From Erythroxylum novogranatense (Eukaryota; Streptophyta; Magnoliopsida; Malpighiales; Erythroxylaceae), in assembly GCA_029891385.1 (NCBI GenBank), contig CM057224.1, positions 32,741,005 through 32,805,004 of the forward strand: a DNA stretch of 64,000 nt, in the 5' to 3' direction. This document shows positions 21,006 to 34,008 of this stretch, in pieces. The translations under genes were made by a program, and so were the position numbers. Position 1 is the first letter of the stretch. Every line of letters starts with the position of its first letter. The notes under the pieces are model-generated. The model saw only the letters and a program-made list of their open reading frames with translations, searched no databases and was not told where the DNA came from.

Positions 21006-23400
21006 CTTATTATATTATAAGGGCATTTTGTCATTAACACTTTTTCGTTACGTCCTTCCTGAATCAAACACATTTACATCCTCGGAGACAAGGACAATAT
21101 CTGTTGTCTGCCCATCGCAACCAAACATCTCATGTCTTCGATTCGTCTTCTCGTCGTCCGTCCAATTACGTAATCGTCTCGTCGCTCAACTGCTGCAGAC
21201 ACTAACCAAACGTAAGGTAAGGGTGTCAAAAATCCCATCAAAACTACTGCCTACTCAAAACCCATCAACACTGGACAGTACCTTGTAAATTCAAAAACTC
21301 ACTGATTTCAGCCAAAAATTACCACATAAATATGCTCAATCAGTTCACAATGTCCTCTACAACTTTCATGAACAACCCAAAATCAAATTCCATTGCTAAA
21401 CAAGTCAATTAATTCACTCAATGTTGCTGTTCCTGAAATCATTCAATTTGAGCAGTACACTTATAACAAGCATAACTCCCTATACACAAGTCAGAAAAAT
21501 CCAAACTTTATATTCCTGAAAAGATAACTCCTCAAACTTCAAGTTTCATGAAGAACTCAATCTCCAATTCGATTTCTAACAATTTCAAATCTGTTATGCA
21601 AGTTACTGACCTAATCAGCACTTAACATCACAATGTAAGTTCAGCTTTTGAAATTCCATATCTCCCACATCTGATTTCCAAAACTTACATGCCATACACC
21701 AATTTCAAGATCAATGTGTCATATAAAACTCTTCAGTATACCGCTAAAACCAGTTCAGTTCACAAAAATTACTAAAATTACTCCAAAACAAAATGTACAC
21801 CAAATTTGCTAATCCAGCTAGGTTTCACTCAATACATAACAACAGTCAATAGTTATCAGGCCATAACTCCTAATATACAACTAGAAAAATAGCAAGATCA
21901 GTGGCAATGGAAAGCTAACTCAATATGCTACAACTTTCATGAAGACTCTTTTCCCAAATTCCATATCAATTAATTTATAAAAATCAGCAAAATAATCAGG
22001 TCATAGTGTCGGTTACTGTTCACAGGCAATAAAACAGTAACTTTCCATGCAAATTTTCGACCTTCTAACATTACAATTTAACAACACCTATTTCACACTA
22101 AAATGAAGCCAACATCCCAAAGTTTACTTGGGCACAAACCTCACCTCATTTGCTCACCTATACAATTAGTTATGAGCAAAACATTCCAATAGGTCAAAAT
22201 GAAATTTCCAGCTTTTCAACTACTACCTATCTCCTATCACTTCTAACATCAATAATACATCCCTAAGCATCCAATTGAACACAAATTCAGCCCCTATATC
22301 ATTAATACATTTACTAGGAAATACCATCACAAGTTGGCAGCCCTCATCTCTCCATTTCCATGCAAAATTAGTCAATCAAAATCAAGCTAAAAATACTTCT
22401 AAACCACATCATTTAGGTTCACTTTATCAAACCATACTTAACCTAGCCTTATACCCACCATTTCCATCTACAATTTTCATTCAAATCATGAATCAATAAA
22501 CATAATAAGTGCATCATAGTTCTCATTAAAAGCCTCTAACAATCATGGTTCAATAAATACATAATCAAAGCATCATTGAAAACACCATTCAAAGCTTAAT
22601 TCCTTTACTTACCTATTAGCTTCCAATCCTTCTTCTTCTCTTCAATTCTTTCCTATGCTTTCTAACTAATTCTACCAAGACCAAGCATGCATCTTCTCAT
22701 CATCTAACTTTGATGGAATAAGAGAGAAAAGATATCTTGAATTTGTGGAGAAAGATGACAAAGAAAGAAGTAAAAATCGTTGATGATGGAGAACCTTGAA
22801 GAGAGGATTCGGTTGAGTTTTTTTACAACAAGAAAACTCCCTCTTTTCATATACTTCATTAGGCAAACCGATAGGATCAAATGGGGGTATCAAATGAAGC
22901 TTTTTGGTGGCAAATTTTGATTGGTTTATGATTGTTTAAGAAAAGTCAAACTAATACTTCTTTAATCCAGATCAAAAACTAACCCAATCAACTCAAATGA
23001 TCCTAATTTCAATTCCAAATATATATACCCAATATTACAGTGCCATTGGGTAGAAATTTTATTCTAGAAAATCGATAGGTTCGCCAATTGGCGATTTTTC
23101 TGGTCCGGAAATTTTCTCCAGAAAAATCCAGAAAAATTTCAAAAATTCCCTTAAAATAGAAAACAATTTATAGGCGCTCAAAATAATTTTTCAAACACAA
23201 TTATCCGTAAATTTCACAAAGAATCTCAATTTGAAACCTAAGTTTAAAATGTCATGAATGCATGTATACTATGTGCATGTGCAACCAATCGTTAATCATG
23301 GAGGCTATATCTTTGTATGTTCATACCGATATTCAATTCAATACGTCTAACCCATCCCGAATTACTAAAATACCATTCCCATCGGAGATGGGATGTTCTG

Positions 23401-23418
23401 ATTCTCCTCCTAATAAAA
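23401..23418 (-). other. Polypurine tract of element B
   Basis: On the minus strand TTTTATTAGGAGGAGAAT directly precedes the 3' LTR. This is where plus-strand DNA synthesis is primed in LTR elements. Elements A and C have the same AGGAGGGGAGAAT-type tract at the same place. Confidence 0.65.
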
Positions 23419-23439
23419 TTTAGTCCTCGAAATTCTTAC

Positions 23440-26400
23440 AGTTGATCAAAAGATGAGGATCTGTGTCTCCTCATATGCTCCTCGGTCTCCCAAGTAGCTT
23501 CCTCAGTCGAGTGGTTCCTCCAGAGAACCTTCACTAAAGTAATACTCTTATTCCTCAACTGTTTCACCGTGTCCCGACAATCAGATCGGCTCTCTACATA
23601 ACTTCAGTTGCTAGAGACCTCAATCTCTGAGCGGAATCACATGAGTAGGATCGGCCGATATCTACTGGAACATACTCACATGGAAGGCGTCATGCAACCG
23701 AGACATCTCACTCGGTAAAGCTAGCTTTGTGGCCAAAGGTCCTATCCTCTCAGTGATCTCATATGGACCAATGTACCTAGGGCTTAACTTACCCTTTTTC
23801 CCAAATCTCAGTACACCACGTCACGGTGACACCCGCAAGAACACTCTGTCGCCCACATTATACTCAATGTCCTTCCTATGCTGATCCACATAACTCTTCT
23901 GTCTATCCTAAGCCGCCTTTATGCGACTCCGAATCAGTTTCACCTTCTCCACTGTATCCTGAATCAGCTCTGGACCCTCAATCATCCTCACACCCTCTTC
24001 ATCCCAATACAAAGGCGATCTATACGGTCGCCCATACAGTTCCTCATAAGGTGCCATCCCAATGCTACTGTGATAATGATTGTTGTATGCAAACTCAATC
24101 AAGGCTAGATACTGATCCCATGCTCCTTTGAACTCCAATATACAGGCCCGTAGCATATCCTCAACAGTCTTAATAGTCCTCTCACTCTGCCCATCTGTCT
24201 GAGGATGAAATGTTGTACTGAAGTTCAACCTAGTGCCCATAGCAGACTGCAGACTCTGCCAAAACCTCGAAGTAAATCTGGGATCCCTGTCAGACACTAT
24301 CGACACCGGGACCCCGTGCAGTCTCACTATCTCCGCCACATACTTTTGGGCCAACTGATTCATAGTATTATTCTCCCTCACTGGCAAGAAATGGGCCGAT
24401 TTAGTCAACCGGTCCACGATGACCCAGATAGCATCATGCTGCCTCGGTGTCCTAGGCAAACCCATAATGAAATCCATGGTAATTCGTTCACATTTCCACT
24501 CCGGAATGGGCAACGAATGGAGCTTCCCTACTGGAGCCTGGTGCTCATCCTTAACCTGCTGGCACGTCAAACATCTAGATACAAACTCCGCTACCTGCTT
24601 CTTCATGCCAGGCCACCAGAAATGTTGTTTAAGAGTGTTATACATCTTGGTAGTACCAGGATGCATAGCATATGTGGCCATATGTGCCTCCTCTAGGATC
24701 TCTCGCCTCAAGTCATCTACATCAGGTACACAGAGCCTCTGTCCCATCCATAAAGTCTCATCTCTCAACTCAAACTCAGAACTAGAATCAGCTTTTACTT
24801 TCTCAATCAACCTCACCATAACCGGATCCTTATCCTGAACCCTCCTGATCCTATCCAGTAGCATCGGTCTCAGTCTCAAAGTAGCCAATAAGACTCCATC
24901 CTGCTCCAGATTCATCTGAACATTCAAAGCCCTCAACTGAATCAAGTTAGGCAACCTCATTGCACTAATCGAGCCAGTACTAGTATGTGACTTCCTACTC
25001 AGAGCATCTGCCACTACATTGGCTTTCCCCGGGTGATACTCAATAGTACAGTCATAATCCTTCAACAACTCAAGTCATCTCCTCTGTCTCAAATTCAACT
25101 CTCTCTGGCTCAATAGGTATCTCAAACTCTTATGATCTGTGAAGATCTGGAATGTCTCACCATACAGGTAATGCCTCCAAATCTTCAAAGCAAACACAAC
25201 CGCAGCTAACTCCAAATCATGAACAGGATAGTTTACCTCGTGAGACCTCAACTGTCTCGAGGCATAAGCAATGACTCTACCATGCTGCATCAAGACACAC
25301 CCCAATCCCTGATGTGATGCATCACTGTATACCTCAAATCCTCCAGTCCCAGATGGAATAGCTAACACCGGTGCAGTAGTCAACCGATGTTTGAGCTCCT
25401 CAAAGCTCTTCTGACACTCCTCAGTCCATCTGAATGGTACATTCTTCCTCAGAAGCTTTGTCAGAGGGGCTGAGATCAATGAAAACCCCTCGACAAACCT
25501 CCGGTAATAACCAGTCAATCCGAGAAAACTCCGAATCTCCGGCACATTCCTAGGAGCTTCCCACTTTAGCACTGCCTCTACCTTACTCGGATCCACCTGA
25601 ATACCCTTTCCAGTCACTATATGCCCCAAAAAGATCACCTGATCCAGCCAAAATTCACATTTACTGAATTTGGCATACAACTGTCTCTCCCTCATCGTCT
25701 GCAACACAATCCTCAAATGCTCACTATGCTCCTATCTGTTCCTCGAATACACCAAAATATCATCAATAAACACAATAACAAATTGATCCAGGTAGGGTTG
25801 AAATACCTTATTCATCAAGGCCATGAAGGCTGCCGGGGCATTAGTCAACCCGAACGGCATCACTAGAAACTCGAAATGCCCATACCTGCTCCTGAAGGCA
25901 CTCTTAGGCACATCGGCCTCTGCAATCTTCAACTGATAGTAACCAGATCGCAGATCTAACTTGGTGAATACCTGAGCCCCCTGCAACTGATCAAATAAGT
26001 CATCGATCCTAGGCAGTGGATACTTATTCTTTACTGTCACCCGATTCAACTGCCTGTAATCGATGCACAGCCTCAAAGTCCCATCCTTTTTCTTCACAAA
26101 CAAAACTGGAGCTCCCCATGGTGAAACACTAGGTCTGATAAACCCTTCTCCAAAGAACTCCTGCAACTGAGCCTTAAGCTCCCTCAGTTCCACAGGTGCC
26201 ATCCTATATGGAGGTATAGATATAGGAGCGGTACCTGGAACGAGGTCAATAGTAAACTCTGTCTCCCGATCCGGCGGCAAACCCGGTAGCTCATCAGGAA
26301 ACACATCTGGGAATTCCCTAACCACGGGAATATCCTGAAGCCTCTGCTCAACTCTAGTGTCAACCACATGAGCCAGATATGCCTCACAGCCTCCCTGCAT

Positions 26401-26958
26401 CAATCTCAGGGCACTAAGAAAAGAGATCATCCGGGCTGGTACTGCCTGACTAACTCCTCTGAACACTGCTCTAGGCTGACCAGGAGACTCCAAAACAACC
26501 TCCTTGGTATAGCAGTCCATAATAGCCCTATGGGCCGTCAGCCAGTCCATCCCCAGAATGACATCGATCTCTCTCAGAGGTAATACTATGAGGTCTGCCC
26601 TCAGCACTGCTTGATCAATCTGGATCGAGCATCCCCTGTAGACCTCTCTCAATGTAGTAGTAATACCTAGAGGTGTACTCACCTCTAGCCCATACCGTAA
26701 CATCTCCCGATCCCCATGCAATCTACATGTCATATGAGGTGCAATAAAAGAATGCGTGGATCCAGGATCCAGCAATGCAAATGCCTCAATATCAGAGATG
26801 AGAAGCATACCCTGGGCCTCCTGCCTCATCATGGCATACACTCTGGCCTGGGATTGTGGTCGGCTGCCCCGACCCTCAGTCCGCCCAAAGGATCCCTCAG
26901 CTCTACTTCGGCCTCTGCCTCGGCCCCTCTGTACTGATCCACGCCCGGATCCACCCAC
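23440..26958 (-). pseudogene. Ty3/gypsy pol of element B (PR-RT-RH-IN, chromodomain-like end)
   Basis: Minus-strand pol in one reading direction with only a few breaks. The 26958-25732 part holds the protease ([10 protein letters not shown]) and the reverse transcriptase ([18 protein letters not shown], active site FIDDILVYS). A stop after YSRNR (about 25731) separates it from 25716-25075, the connection and RNase H part ([22 protein letters not shown]). A second stop (25073, where a Trp is usual) precedes 25068-23908. That part is the integrase, with zinc residues H129, H136, C166, C169 and catalytic D199, D260, E296. A third stop (after IKAA) leads to the C-terminal tail with SPRYIGPYEI and, near 23500, VKVLWRNHSTEEATWE, a chromodomain-like ending of plant chromoviruses. 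At least three stops fit single C-to-T or G-to-A changes. The element is recently dead. Confidence 0.9.
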
Positions 26959-27974
26959 TCTACTACAGATCTTGTAGTACTACTCCGGCTCGGCTACTTC
27001 CAGACCGAGCTCCCAAAGTAGTGGCGGCCCCAGAATCTGGTGATCCATGGAGCAGCATTTAAAGCAAGCTCCAGTCAATCGCCAACACTCTCCAAAGTGC
27101 CTCTTCTCACAGTGCTCACAGAATGGAGGAATCTGCCCAAAACCTCTGCCACTGCTGCTGCCACCGCCACCTGTATAAATCTCCTCTCATCCAAAACTCG
27201 ATTGTCTGGATCCTCACGAAGATCTAAAGGTCCCGCTCTGGCGCTGCTAAAACTCCTACCAGAGCTGCCTCGACCGTCACTAACTCTCTTCCTCTCGGAC
27301 CCTGACCCATCTCCGATCGTCTCGTCTCACTATCTCTCTACTCACAAAGTGACAGCACTCTCAACTCTATAAAGAGCCCATATCGAGCAGGCCGGTCCAG
27401 CACGAATCTCCAAATTCAGCCCCATCTCAAACCTCCGGCACCTGTCTGTCTCAGTAGAAACCACAGTAGCCGCATACCCCATCAACTCATTAAATCTCAC
27501 CTCGTACTCTGCTACTGTCATCCTACCCTGTCTTAGCTCCAAGAATTCCTGCATCTTCATTTCCAGATACACCTTGGGCATATAATTATCTCTGAAAGCC
27601 CTCAGAAAATCTGCCCATGTCAGTAAGCAAGGCCTGGTGGTACTGCCCGGAACAGTCTTCCACCATGTATAAGCGGGGCCCTGCAGAAGAGATACTGCAT
27701 AATCGAACCTCTCATCAGGTTCGTAGTCCATCTGGTCGAGAACTCTCTCAATCCTCTCCAGCCAACTCTCAGCCTCAGCGGGTTCTGTACTTCCATAGAA
27801 ATCTACAGCCCCCTGCTTCCGCAGCAAATCATATCTCCTCTCCTGTCTAACGGGAACTCCAGGAGGCAACTCCTCAGATCGAGGCACCGAGGACTCTCTA
27901 CTAGCTCCAACAGATCCCTGGCCAGCTGGTTGATCTATCTGATCACCAAATACGGATGACCTATAACAAAACAA
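26959..27974 (-). pseudogene. Ty3/gypsy gag of element B
   Basis: The minus strand 27974-27342 encodes 210 residues with the retrotransposon-gag capsid fold signature: DFYGSTEPAEAESWLERIER, DYAVSLLQGPAYTWW, WADFLRAFRDNYMP and LRQGRMTVAEYEVRFNELM. After a stop, broken frames continue to a double knuckle-like segment at about 27140-27030 (FCEHCEKRHFGECWRLTGAC, then FKCCSMDHQ). In intact relatives the second knuckle is CFxCGxxGH, so key residues are lost here. Gag forms the virus-like particle in the cytoplasm. The break between gag and pol is partly decay, so the original gag-pol junction cannot be read. Confidence 0.85.
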
Positions 27975-28047
27975 GAACTCTGATCAGCTTCTGCGTGTCT
28001 CACAGTAATTCAAGCCTAATTATGTACTAGTCCCAACAGATGTCAAA

Positions 28048-28063
28048 CCATGCTCTGATACCA
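28048..28063 (-). other. Primer binding site of element B
   Basis: On the minus strand TGGTATCAGAGCATGG, an initiator tRNA-Met complement, five bases inside the 5' LTR edge at 28069. It shows that B is transcribed on the minus strand and that the LTR at 28069-31876 is its 5' LTR. Confidence 0.85.
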
Positions 28064-28068
28064 CCTAA

Positions 28069-31000
28069 TGTAACACCCCCTTACCATAGGATATGTACCG
28101 GGACGCCTGTAGGTCATTCCGATACACACCCGATGATAAGAGTGCGCTACGAACAAACTAACACTCCACATGGCATCCAAGTATCATAAAGCATTAACAT
28201 GAAGTTTACTAAGTTTTGGAACCATAAAATTTTCATTTCATAACCTCAAGCAGTAAATTATACAACTGATAGTTTCTGTACATGTCTTCAAAAGAAAATC
28301 AAACAAAAAGCTAGCTAGGTCATCCCTCCAAAAAGTGCCAACTGACCAACCTGTGTGCCATAACTTTTCTTGCCAACTCAATCTACACGGCAGGAAAAGT
28401 CTCTTCGGAGCTATGAGTCTACTATCTCGGTCCTGAAAAATAATTTGCAATTTTGGGTGAGTTTGCGAACTCAGTGAGGAACCATCATCGATGGTTCACC
28501 CAATTCATGCATAAACACAGATACATACAGATTTACATAGTCATATCACTAAAACACATTCAGAGGTACCACATGATTATCATGATATCAGTCAAAAGAA
28601 ACCAATTCAAATGCACATAAAATGCGTATGTGACGCTTTTCCAATTTATTACGTTGTTGTGGTGAGTGCTCAAACTGTCCCTTAAAGGCGCGATAATCGG
28701 TGAGCCATAGGCTCTAAATCACTTGTGGACTCAAGGCCCAATCACGTTGAGCTTAAAGCTCTCGTTGGCTTCTCGGTCTGTTGCCCATTCTTGATCATGC
28801 GATTATGTATGAATGCACATGTCCAAATAGCCAAATCTACACCATAACCGATTCCCATTTAACATATTCACATATGTCAATCCCAAGTAATCACATGAAA
28901 ATCAATTATAGCACTTGATATCTCATTCCAAATATTTGATACACCCATGGTCCGAAATCAATCAAAATCAAATACACATATTCCCATCCATTATCTCCAC
29001 AGTTGTATAAGTGCGAAATATAACCAAATAATAATTGAGGAACCATCTAGGTTACTCACCTAATAACTTTCGAGCTAAAGCTGGGAAGTCTCTGCCACGT
29101 CCGTGGATCTACGGTCTAACTGAGCCTCTATAGCAATTAAAATGGGTAAACATTCTTAACTGTATAGTTAGAATGACCAAACAATGCACATGGAATAATT
29201 AAAACGTGTATAATGCATGTTCATGGCATTCCCGGCCCTAATCCAAAATTTTCCCATCATAAAAATTCCATCTACAAATTAGAAAGCTATAGCCACTGAC
29301 GGCACCCAATTTGGACCTCAATCGGCCCAAAAATAACTAAAATAGTGATCACCGGACAATTACCCGGGGCCACGCCAATTTCCCTTCTAAAAATTCCCAA
29401 TTTCTCACAAAACGAAATTCAATATTCTATAAAGCCTATGCCTCAAGAATCAGGTCAATCAGACGTCGGACGGAAAAGAAATTGACAAAAGAAACCAAAA
29501 CTCAACAATTAATATCTAAATATATATATAACCCTTATTTCCCCCTTTATTTTCTAATTTCCAACCAAATTTCCAACACCCATAACTCTTTCTACACATT
29601 TCTGAAAAATGCAAACTATACCTTGTTGGAAAGATAATGAAACCCTTTACAAGTTTCATGAAGACCATAAAAATTAATTCCAACCCTAAGGGTGTCAAAA
29701 ATCCCATCAAAACTACTGCCTACTCAAAACCCATCAACACTGGACAGTACCTTGCAAATTCAAAAACTCACTGATTATTCAGCCAAACATTACCACATAA
29801 ATATTCTCAATCAGTTCACAATGTCCTCTACAACTTCCATGAACAACCCAAAATCAAATTCCATTGCTAAACAAGTCAATTAATTCACTCAATGTTGTTG
29901 TTCCTGAAATCATTCAATTTGAGCAGTACAGTTATAACAAGCATAACTCCCTATAAACAAGTCAGAAAAATCCAAACTTTATATTCCTGAAAAGATAACT
30001 CCTCAAACTTCAAGTTTCATGAAGAACTCAATCTCCAATTCGATTTCTAACAATTTCAAATCTGTTATGCAAGTTACTGACCTAATCAGCACTTAACATC
30101 ACAATGTAAGTTCAGCTTTTGAAATTCCATATCTCCCACATCTGATTTCCAAAAATTACATTCCATACACCAATTTCAAGATCAATGTGTCATATAAAAC
30201 TCTTCAGTATACCCCTAAAACCAGTTCAGTTCACAAAAATTACTAAAATTACTCCAAAACAAAATGTACACCAAATTTGCTAATCCAGCTAGGTTTCACT
30301 CAATACATAACAACAGTCAATAGTTATCAGGCCATAACTCCTAATATACAACTCGAAAAATAGCAAGATCAGTGGAAATGGAAAGCTAACTCAATATGCT
30401 ACAACTTTCATGAAGACTCTTTTCCCAAATTCCATATCAATTAATTTATAAAAATCAGCAAAATAATCAGGTCATAGTGTCGGTTACTGTTCATAGGCAA
30501 TAAAACAGTAACTTTCCATGCAAATTTTCGACCTTCTAACATTACAATTTAACAACACCTATTTCACACTAAAATGAAGCCAACATCCCAAAGTTTACTT
30601 GGGCACAAACCTCACCTCATTTGCTCACCTATACAATTAGTTATGAGCAAAACATTCCAATAGGTCAAAATGAAATTTCCAGCTTTTCAACTACTACCTA
30701 TCTCCTATCACTTCTAACATCAATAATACATCCCTAAGCATCCAATTGAACACAAATTCAGCCCCTATATCATTAATACATTTACTAGGAAATACCATCA
30801 CAAGTTGGCAGCCCTCATCTCTCCATTTCCATGCAAAATTAGTCAATCAAAATCAAGCTAAAAACACTTCTAAACCACATCATTTAGGTTCACTTTATCA
30901 AACCATACTTAACCTAGCCTTATACCCACCATTTCCATCTACAATTTTCATTCAAATCATGAATCAATAAACATAATAAGTGCATCATAGTTCTCATTAA

Positions 31001-31876
31001 AAGCCTCTAACAATCATGGTTCAATAAATACATAATCAAAGCATCATTGAAAACACCATTCAAAGCTTAATTCCTTTACTTACCTATTAGCTTCCAATCC
31101 TTCTTCTTCTCTTTAATTCTTTCCTATGCTTTCTAACTAATTCTACCAAGACCAAGCATGCATCTTCTCATCATCTAACTTTGATGGAATAAGAGAGAAA
31201 AGATATCTTGAATTTGTGGAGAAAGATGACAAAGAAAGAAGTAAAAATCGTTGATGATGGAGAACCTTGAAGAGAGGATTCGGTTATGAGTTTTTTTACA
31301 ACAAGAAAACTCCCTCTTTTCATATACTTCATTAGGCAAACCGATAGGATCAAATGGGGGTATCAAATGAAGCTTTTTGGTGGCAAATTTTGATTGGTTT
31401 ATGATTTTTTAAGAAAAGTCAAACTAATACTTCTTTAATCCAGATCAAAAACTAACCCAATCAACTCAAATGACCCTAATTTCAATTCCAAATATATATA
31501 CCCAATATTACAGTGCCATTGGGTAGAAATTTTCGCTACCGAAAATCGACCGGTTCGCCAATTGGTGATTTTTCCGGTCCGGAAATTTTCTCCAGAAAAA
31601 TCCAGAAAAATTTCAAAAAATTCCTTAAAATAGAAAACAATTTATGGCGCACTCAAAATAATTTTTCAAACACAATTATCCCGTAAATTTCACAAAGAAT
31701 CTCAATTTGAAACCTAAGCCGGAAAATGTCATGAATGCATGTATACTATGTGCATGTGCAACCAATCGTTAATCATGGAGGCTATATGCTATATGTTCAT
31801 ACCGAGATTCAATTCAATACGTCTAACCCATCCCGAATTACTAAAATACCCTTCCCATCGGAGATGGGATGTTACA
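28069..31876 (-). mobile_element. 5' LTR of gypsy element B
   Basis: An uninterrupted 3808-bp LTR, plus-strand reading TGTAACACCCCCTTACC to GGGATGTTACA. It holds the shared fold at 28453-28503 and the mini-hairpins GAGCCATAGGCTC (28702-28714) and GAGCTTAAAGCTC (28749-28761). The TAA target used by the SEC15B element in the other LTR is intact at 29684-29695 (CCCTAAGGGTGT). Short frames such as the one at 30746-30970 are identical in both LTRs only because the LTRs are nearly identical; I do not call them genes. Confidence 0.9.
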
Positions 31877-34003
31877 CTCTGGGTATGCACTACTGCTGTT
31901 TTGGCCCTAGGCCCTTTCACTGATATCGAGTTCAAAGCTCTGATCACTAAGCTCCAATCACAACTGTTTAATTACCACTTATAATCATGCTTAGCATGCA
32001 CTAACACTTGCACAGTCACTATCACATATATATATATATATATCACTTCACTCGCTTATCACAATCAAAACACTTACTCTTAATTCTATACACTGATTCA
32101 CTATCATAAGTACTCACATTTGCAACATATACCACACAATCACTCACAATCATTTATTCACAATCTCAACACATTTATATTTCGCATTTATAATACGCAC
32201 ATTCACAGCACATTTATTAACACTCTCTGCACATTCATTTCACATTTATAACATTTATTCAAATATTCATCACAGCACAGTTTATCACACAAAGGTTGAG
32301 GAACCAACTAGGTTACTCACCTGAACTTCCGAGCTACCTTCCTGGAAATCTCAGCATTGCCCGTGGAATATCGATCCATCGGAGCCTCTATAATAGTCAA
32401 ATAATTTCTCAATTACTAACATGCATGATCAGAACAATTCATTAATGCACATGTCTTAATTAGAAATGTACTATGCCTATTCACGACTTTCCCGGTACTA
32501 TTTCCCAATTTCCACTTTCTGTCGTCACAGTCTAACCCCTTTTTTTTTCAATTGCTCAACAATGGCCCATCTCAATTCACTAACATGTCCTGGAACTATA
32601 CCAATTCCATTTGGACTAGATCATATTCACCTATTGCAGACTCCAATAGCATCGAATTCACATTCATAATTCTCACAGTTCAATCCCAGTTATTAAGGAA
32701 CAATCCTTAGATTGTAATACAATCACATTCTTATCTTTCTTTCACTAATTGAGATCTCAAAAACCTAAATTCAAACTCTCATTCTTTTTCTCAATTGTAG
32801 ATCTCTCTCTCTAGATTATAGCGAATCAAACATTACCTCAATAGGAGGTCTACACAATTAGTTAAGCCTCAAAACCAGATTAACTCATTTCAGAAAACTG
32901 GCTCTCGTCGCGACGTGCATGACGTCAAGGAGTTCGCTCGTCGCGACGCGCTGAAGTCGTTCGTCGCGGCGACAACTTCGCGCGCTCGTCGCGACGTGCC
33001 ACAAGACTCGTCGCGACATCTAAATCATTTCTTCGTCGCGACGTCTGAATTAATTTCTCGTCGCGACGTGCGACCCTGGTTCGTCTTCTTCGATTCTCTT
33101 TTCCTCTTTCTCTCTCTAAATCCAATAATAACTCACTCATAACTACCCAATCCTTTCACAAATAACGCCATGCATGCATTTAACACAATAAATAACAACA
33201 TTAAACCCTTAAACTTACCGATCGAAGCTCAAATCCTCAACTCATCCGAAAATCCATCAACGTCGATCATCCACGATTTTCACTCTCAAAGATCAACCAT
33301 CTTCCCCTTCCTCAACGATCAAGCTATGCTTTGCAGAGGGAAAGAGCAGCAAGCAAGAATCAAGAAGGAGAAAGAAACGAAAATCATCAAAGGAGGAGGA
33401 GGAACGGTCGATGGAGGAGAATCGTGCCCTAGGGAGAAAAATGAATTTCTTCTTCTCCTCCTATAATCTTAGGCCTTTTAAAGATAATCACTTAAGCCTC
33501 TTGTCTTTATCCTCAAATCTTTTTATCTATTCACATTTATTTCCAGTCCAAATCGTCTCCAAATTTCAATGGCTTCACATATTAATTTCTAAAATCATTA
33601 TTCAAACTTTTCCATTGCCAAAGGACAATCATTCTAACACTATGCAGTCAATCTGTCTGACACTCGGAAAATTTTCGGTCCGGACATAATCTCTCAAATT
33701 TGCCAGAAAATTCCGATGCCAATTGTTAATTACTCTAACACATATCCAATTCATATTTTCAAGCCCAATTATTCCCAATTTCTCAATAATCAGATTCAAT
33801 TCTAATTTTCTCACACATTCTCAATTTCTATCGGTATCACAAGCAATGCCGGAAAAATGTCATGAATGCATGTACCTATTAGTGCACGTGCTAAATGACT
33901 CAATTCTCTACAATTAGAGGCCAAATAAATACTCAGTCGATAATGCGCGGTAACCCATTCCAATTTACCAATATACCCATTACCTCGGTAACGGGATGTT
34001 ACA
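31877..34003 (-). mobile_element. 5' LTR of element A, right part
   Basis: Resumes exactly where the A LTR was cut (CTCTGGGTATGCACTACTG) and runs to GGGATGTTACA. It matches 10416-12542 closely, including the TCGTCGCGAC block at 32904-33085, which here has one unit fewer. TSD CTCTG is at 31877-31881. The outer flank TCAAA is at 34004-34008. Confidence 0.85.
32904..33085. repeat. CpG-rich TCGTCGCGAC repeat block in LTR A (copy 2)
   Basis: Same block as at 11427-11630 but with seven units. The tandem duplication of the CGCGCTGAAGTCGTT unit is absent. One unit differs by a G/A change (GACGTGCC here, GACATGCC in copy 1), as expected from deamination of a methylated CpG. Confidence 0.8.
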
Positions 34004-34008
34004 TCAAA

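Larger units (their letters stand above)
18479..21217 (+). mobile_element. TIR DNA element carrying a SEC15B copy
   Basis: A 2739-bp insertion in LTR B, flanked by TAA at 18476-18478 and 21218-21220. The partner LTR (29684-29695) and LTR C (about 59670) show the empty site CCCTAAGGGTGTC. The ends are imperfect inverted repeats. The left end starts CCCAAATTTGGTTGCCGTCTGC; the right end, reversed, starts CCTTACGTTTGGTTAGTGTC. Further inverted matches continue for about 200 bp (GATGTTTGGTTGC, GGAC-rich blocks, AATGCCC). A 3-bp TAA/TTA target and TTTGGTT-type termini are typical of PIF/Harbinger elements. No transposase is present, so it was moved in trans. The cargo is a SEC15B pseudogene, making this a Pack-type gene-capturing element. 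Confidence 0.75.
16882..23400 (-). mobile_element. 3' LTR of gypsy element B, holding a DNA-element insertion
   Basis: Matches the 5' LTR at 28069-31876 from CACCCCTTACCATAGG to GAGATGGGATGTT. Without the 2.74-kb insertion at 18479-21217 it is about 3.78 kb, close to the 3.81 kb of its partner. The stretch from 21221 to 23400 is almost identical to 29690-31876. The stretch from 16882 to 18475 shows many more small indels. The shared fold is at 17259-17309; mini-hairpins GAGCCATAGGCTC (17507-17519) and GAGCTTAAAGCTC (17555-17567) follow. The terminal TTACA has become TTCTG. Confidence 0.85.

Noticed and set aside
22275..22499. 74-codon frame, identical to one at 30746-30970
   Set aside because: Identity only reflects two nearly identical LTRs of one element. 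There is no known domain.
24205..27372. Plus-strand open frames of 70-163 codons over element B
   Set aside because: They are shadows of the minus-strand gag-pol, whose domains and catalytic residues are clear.
32925..33140. Arg/Asp-rich 71-codon frame with repeated ARRDE
   Set aside because: Translation of the TCGTCGCGAC repeat block. The repeat structure, not a protein, explains it.
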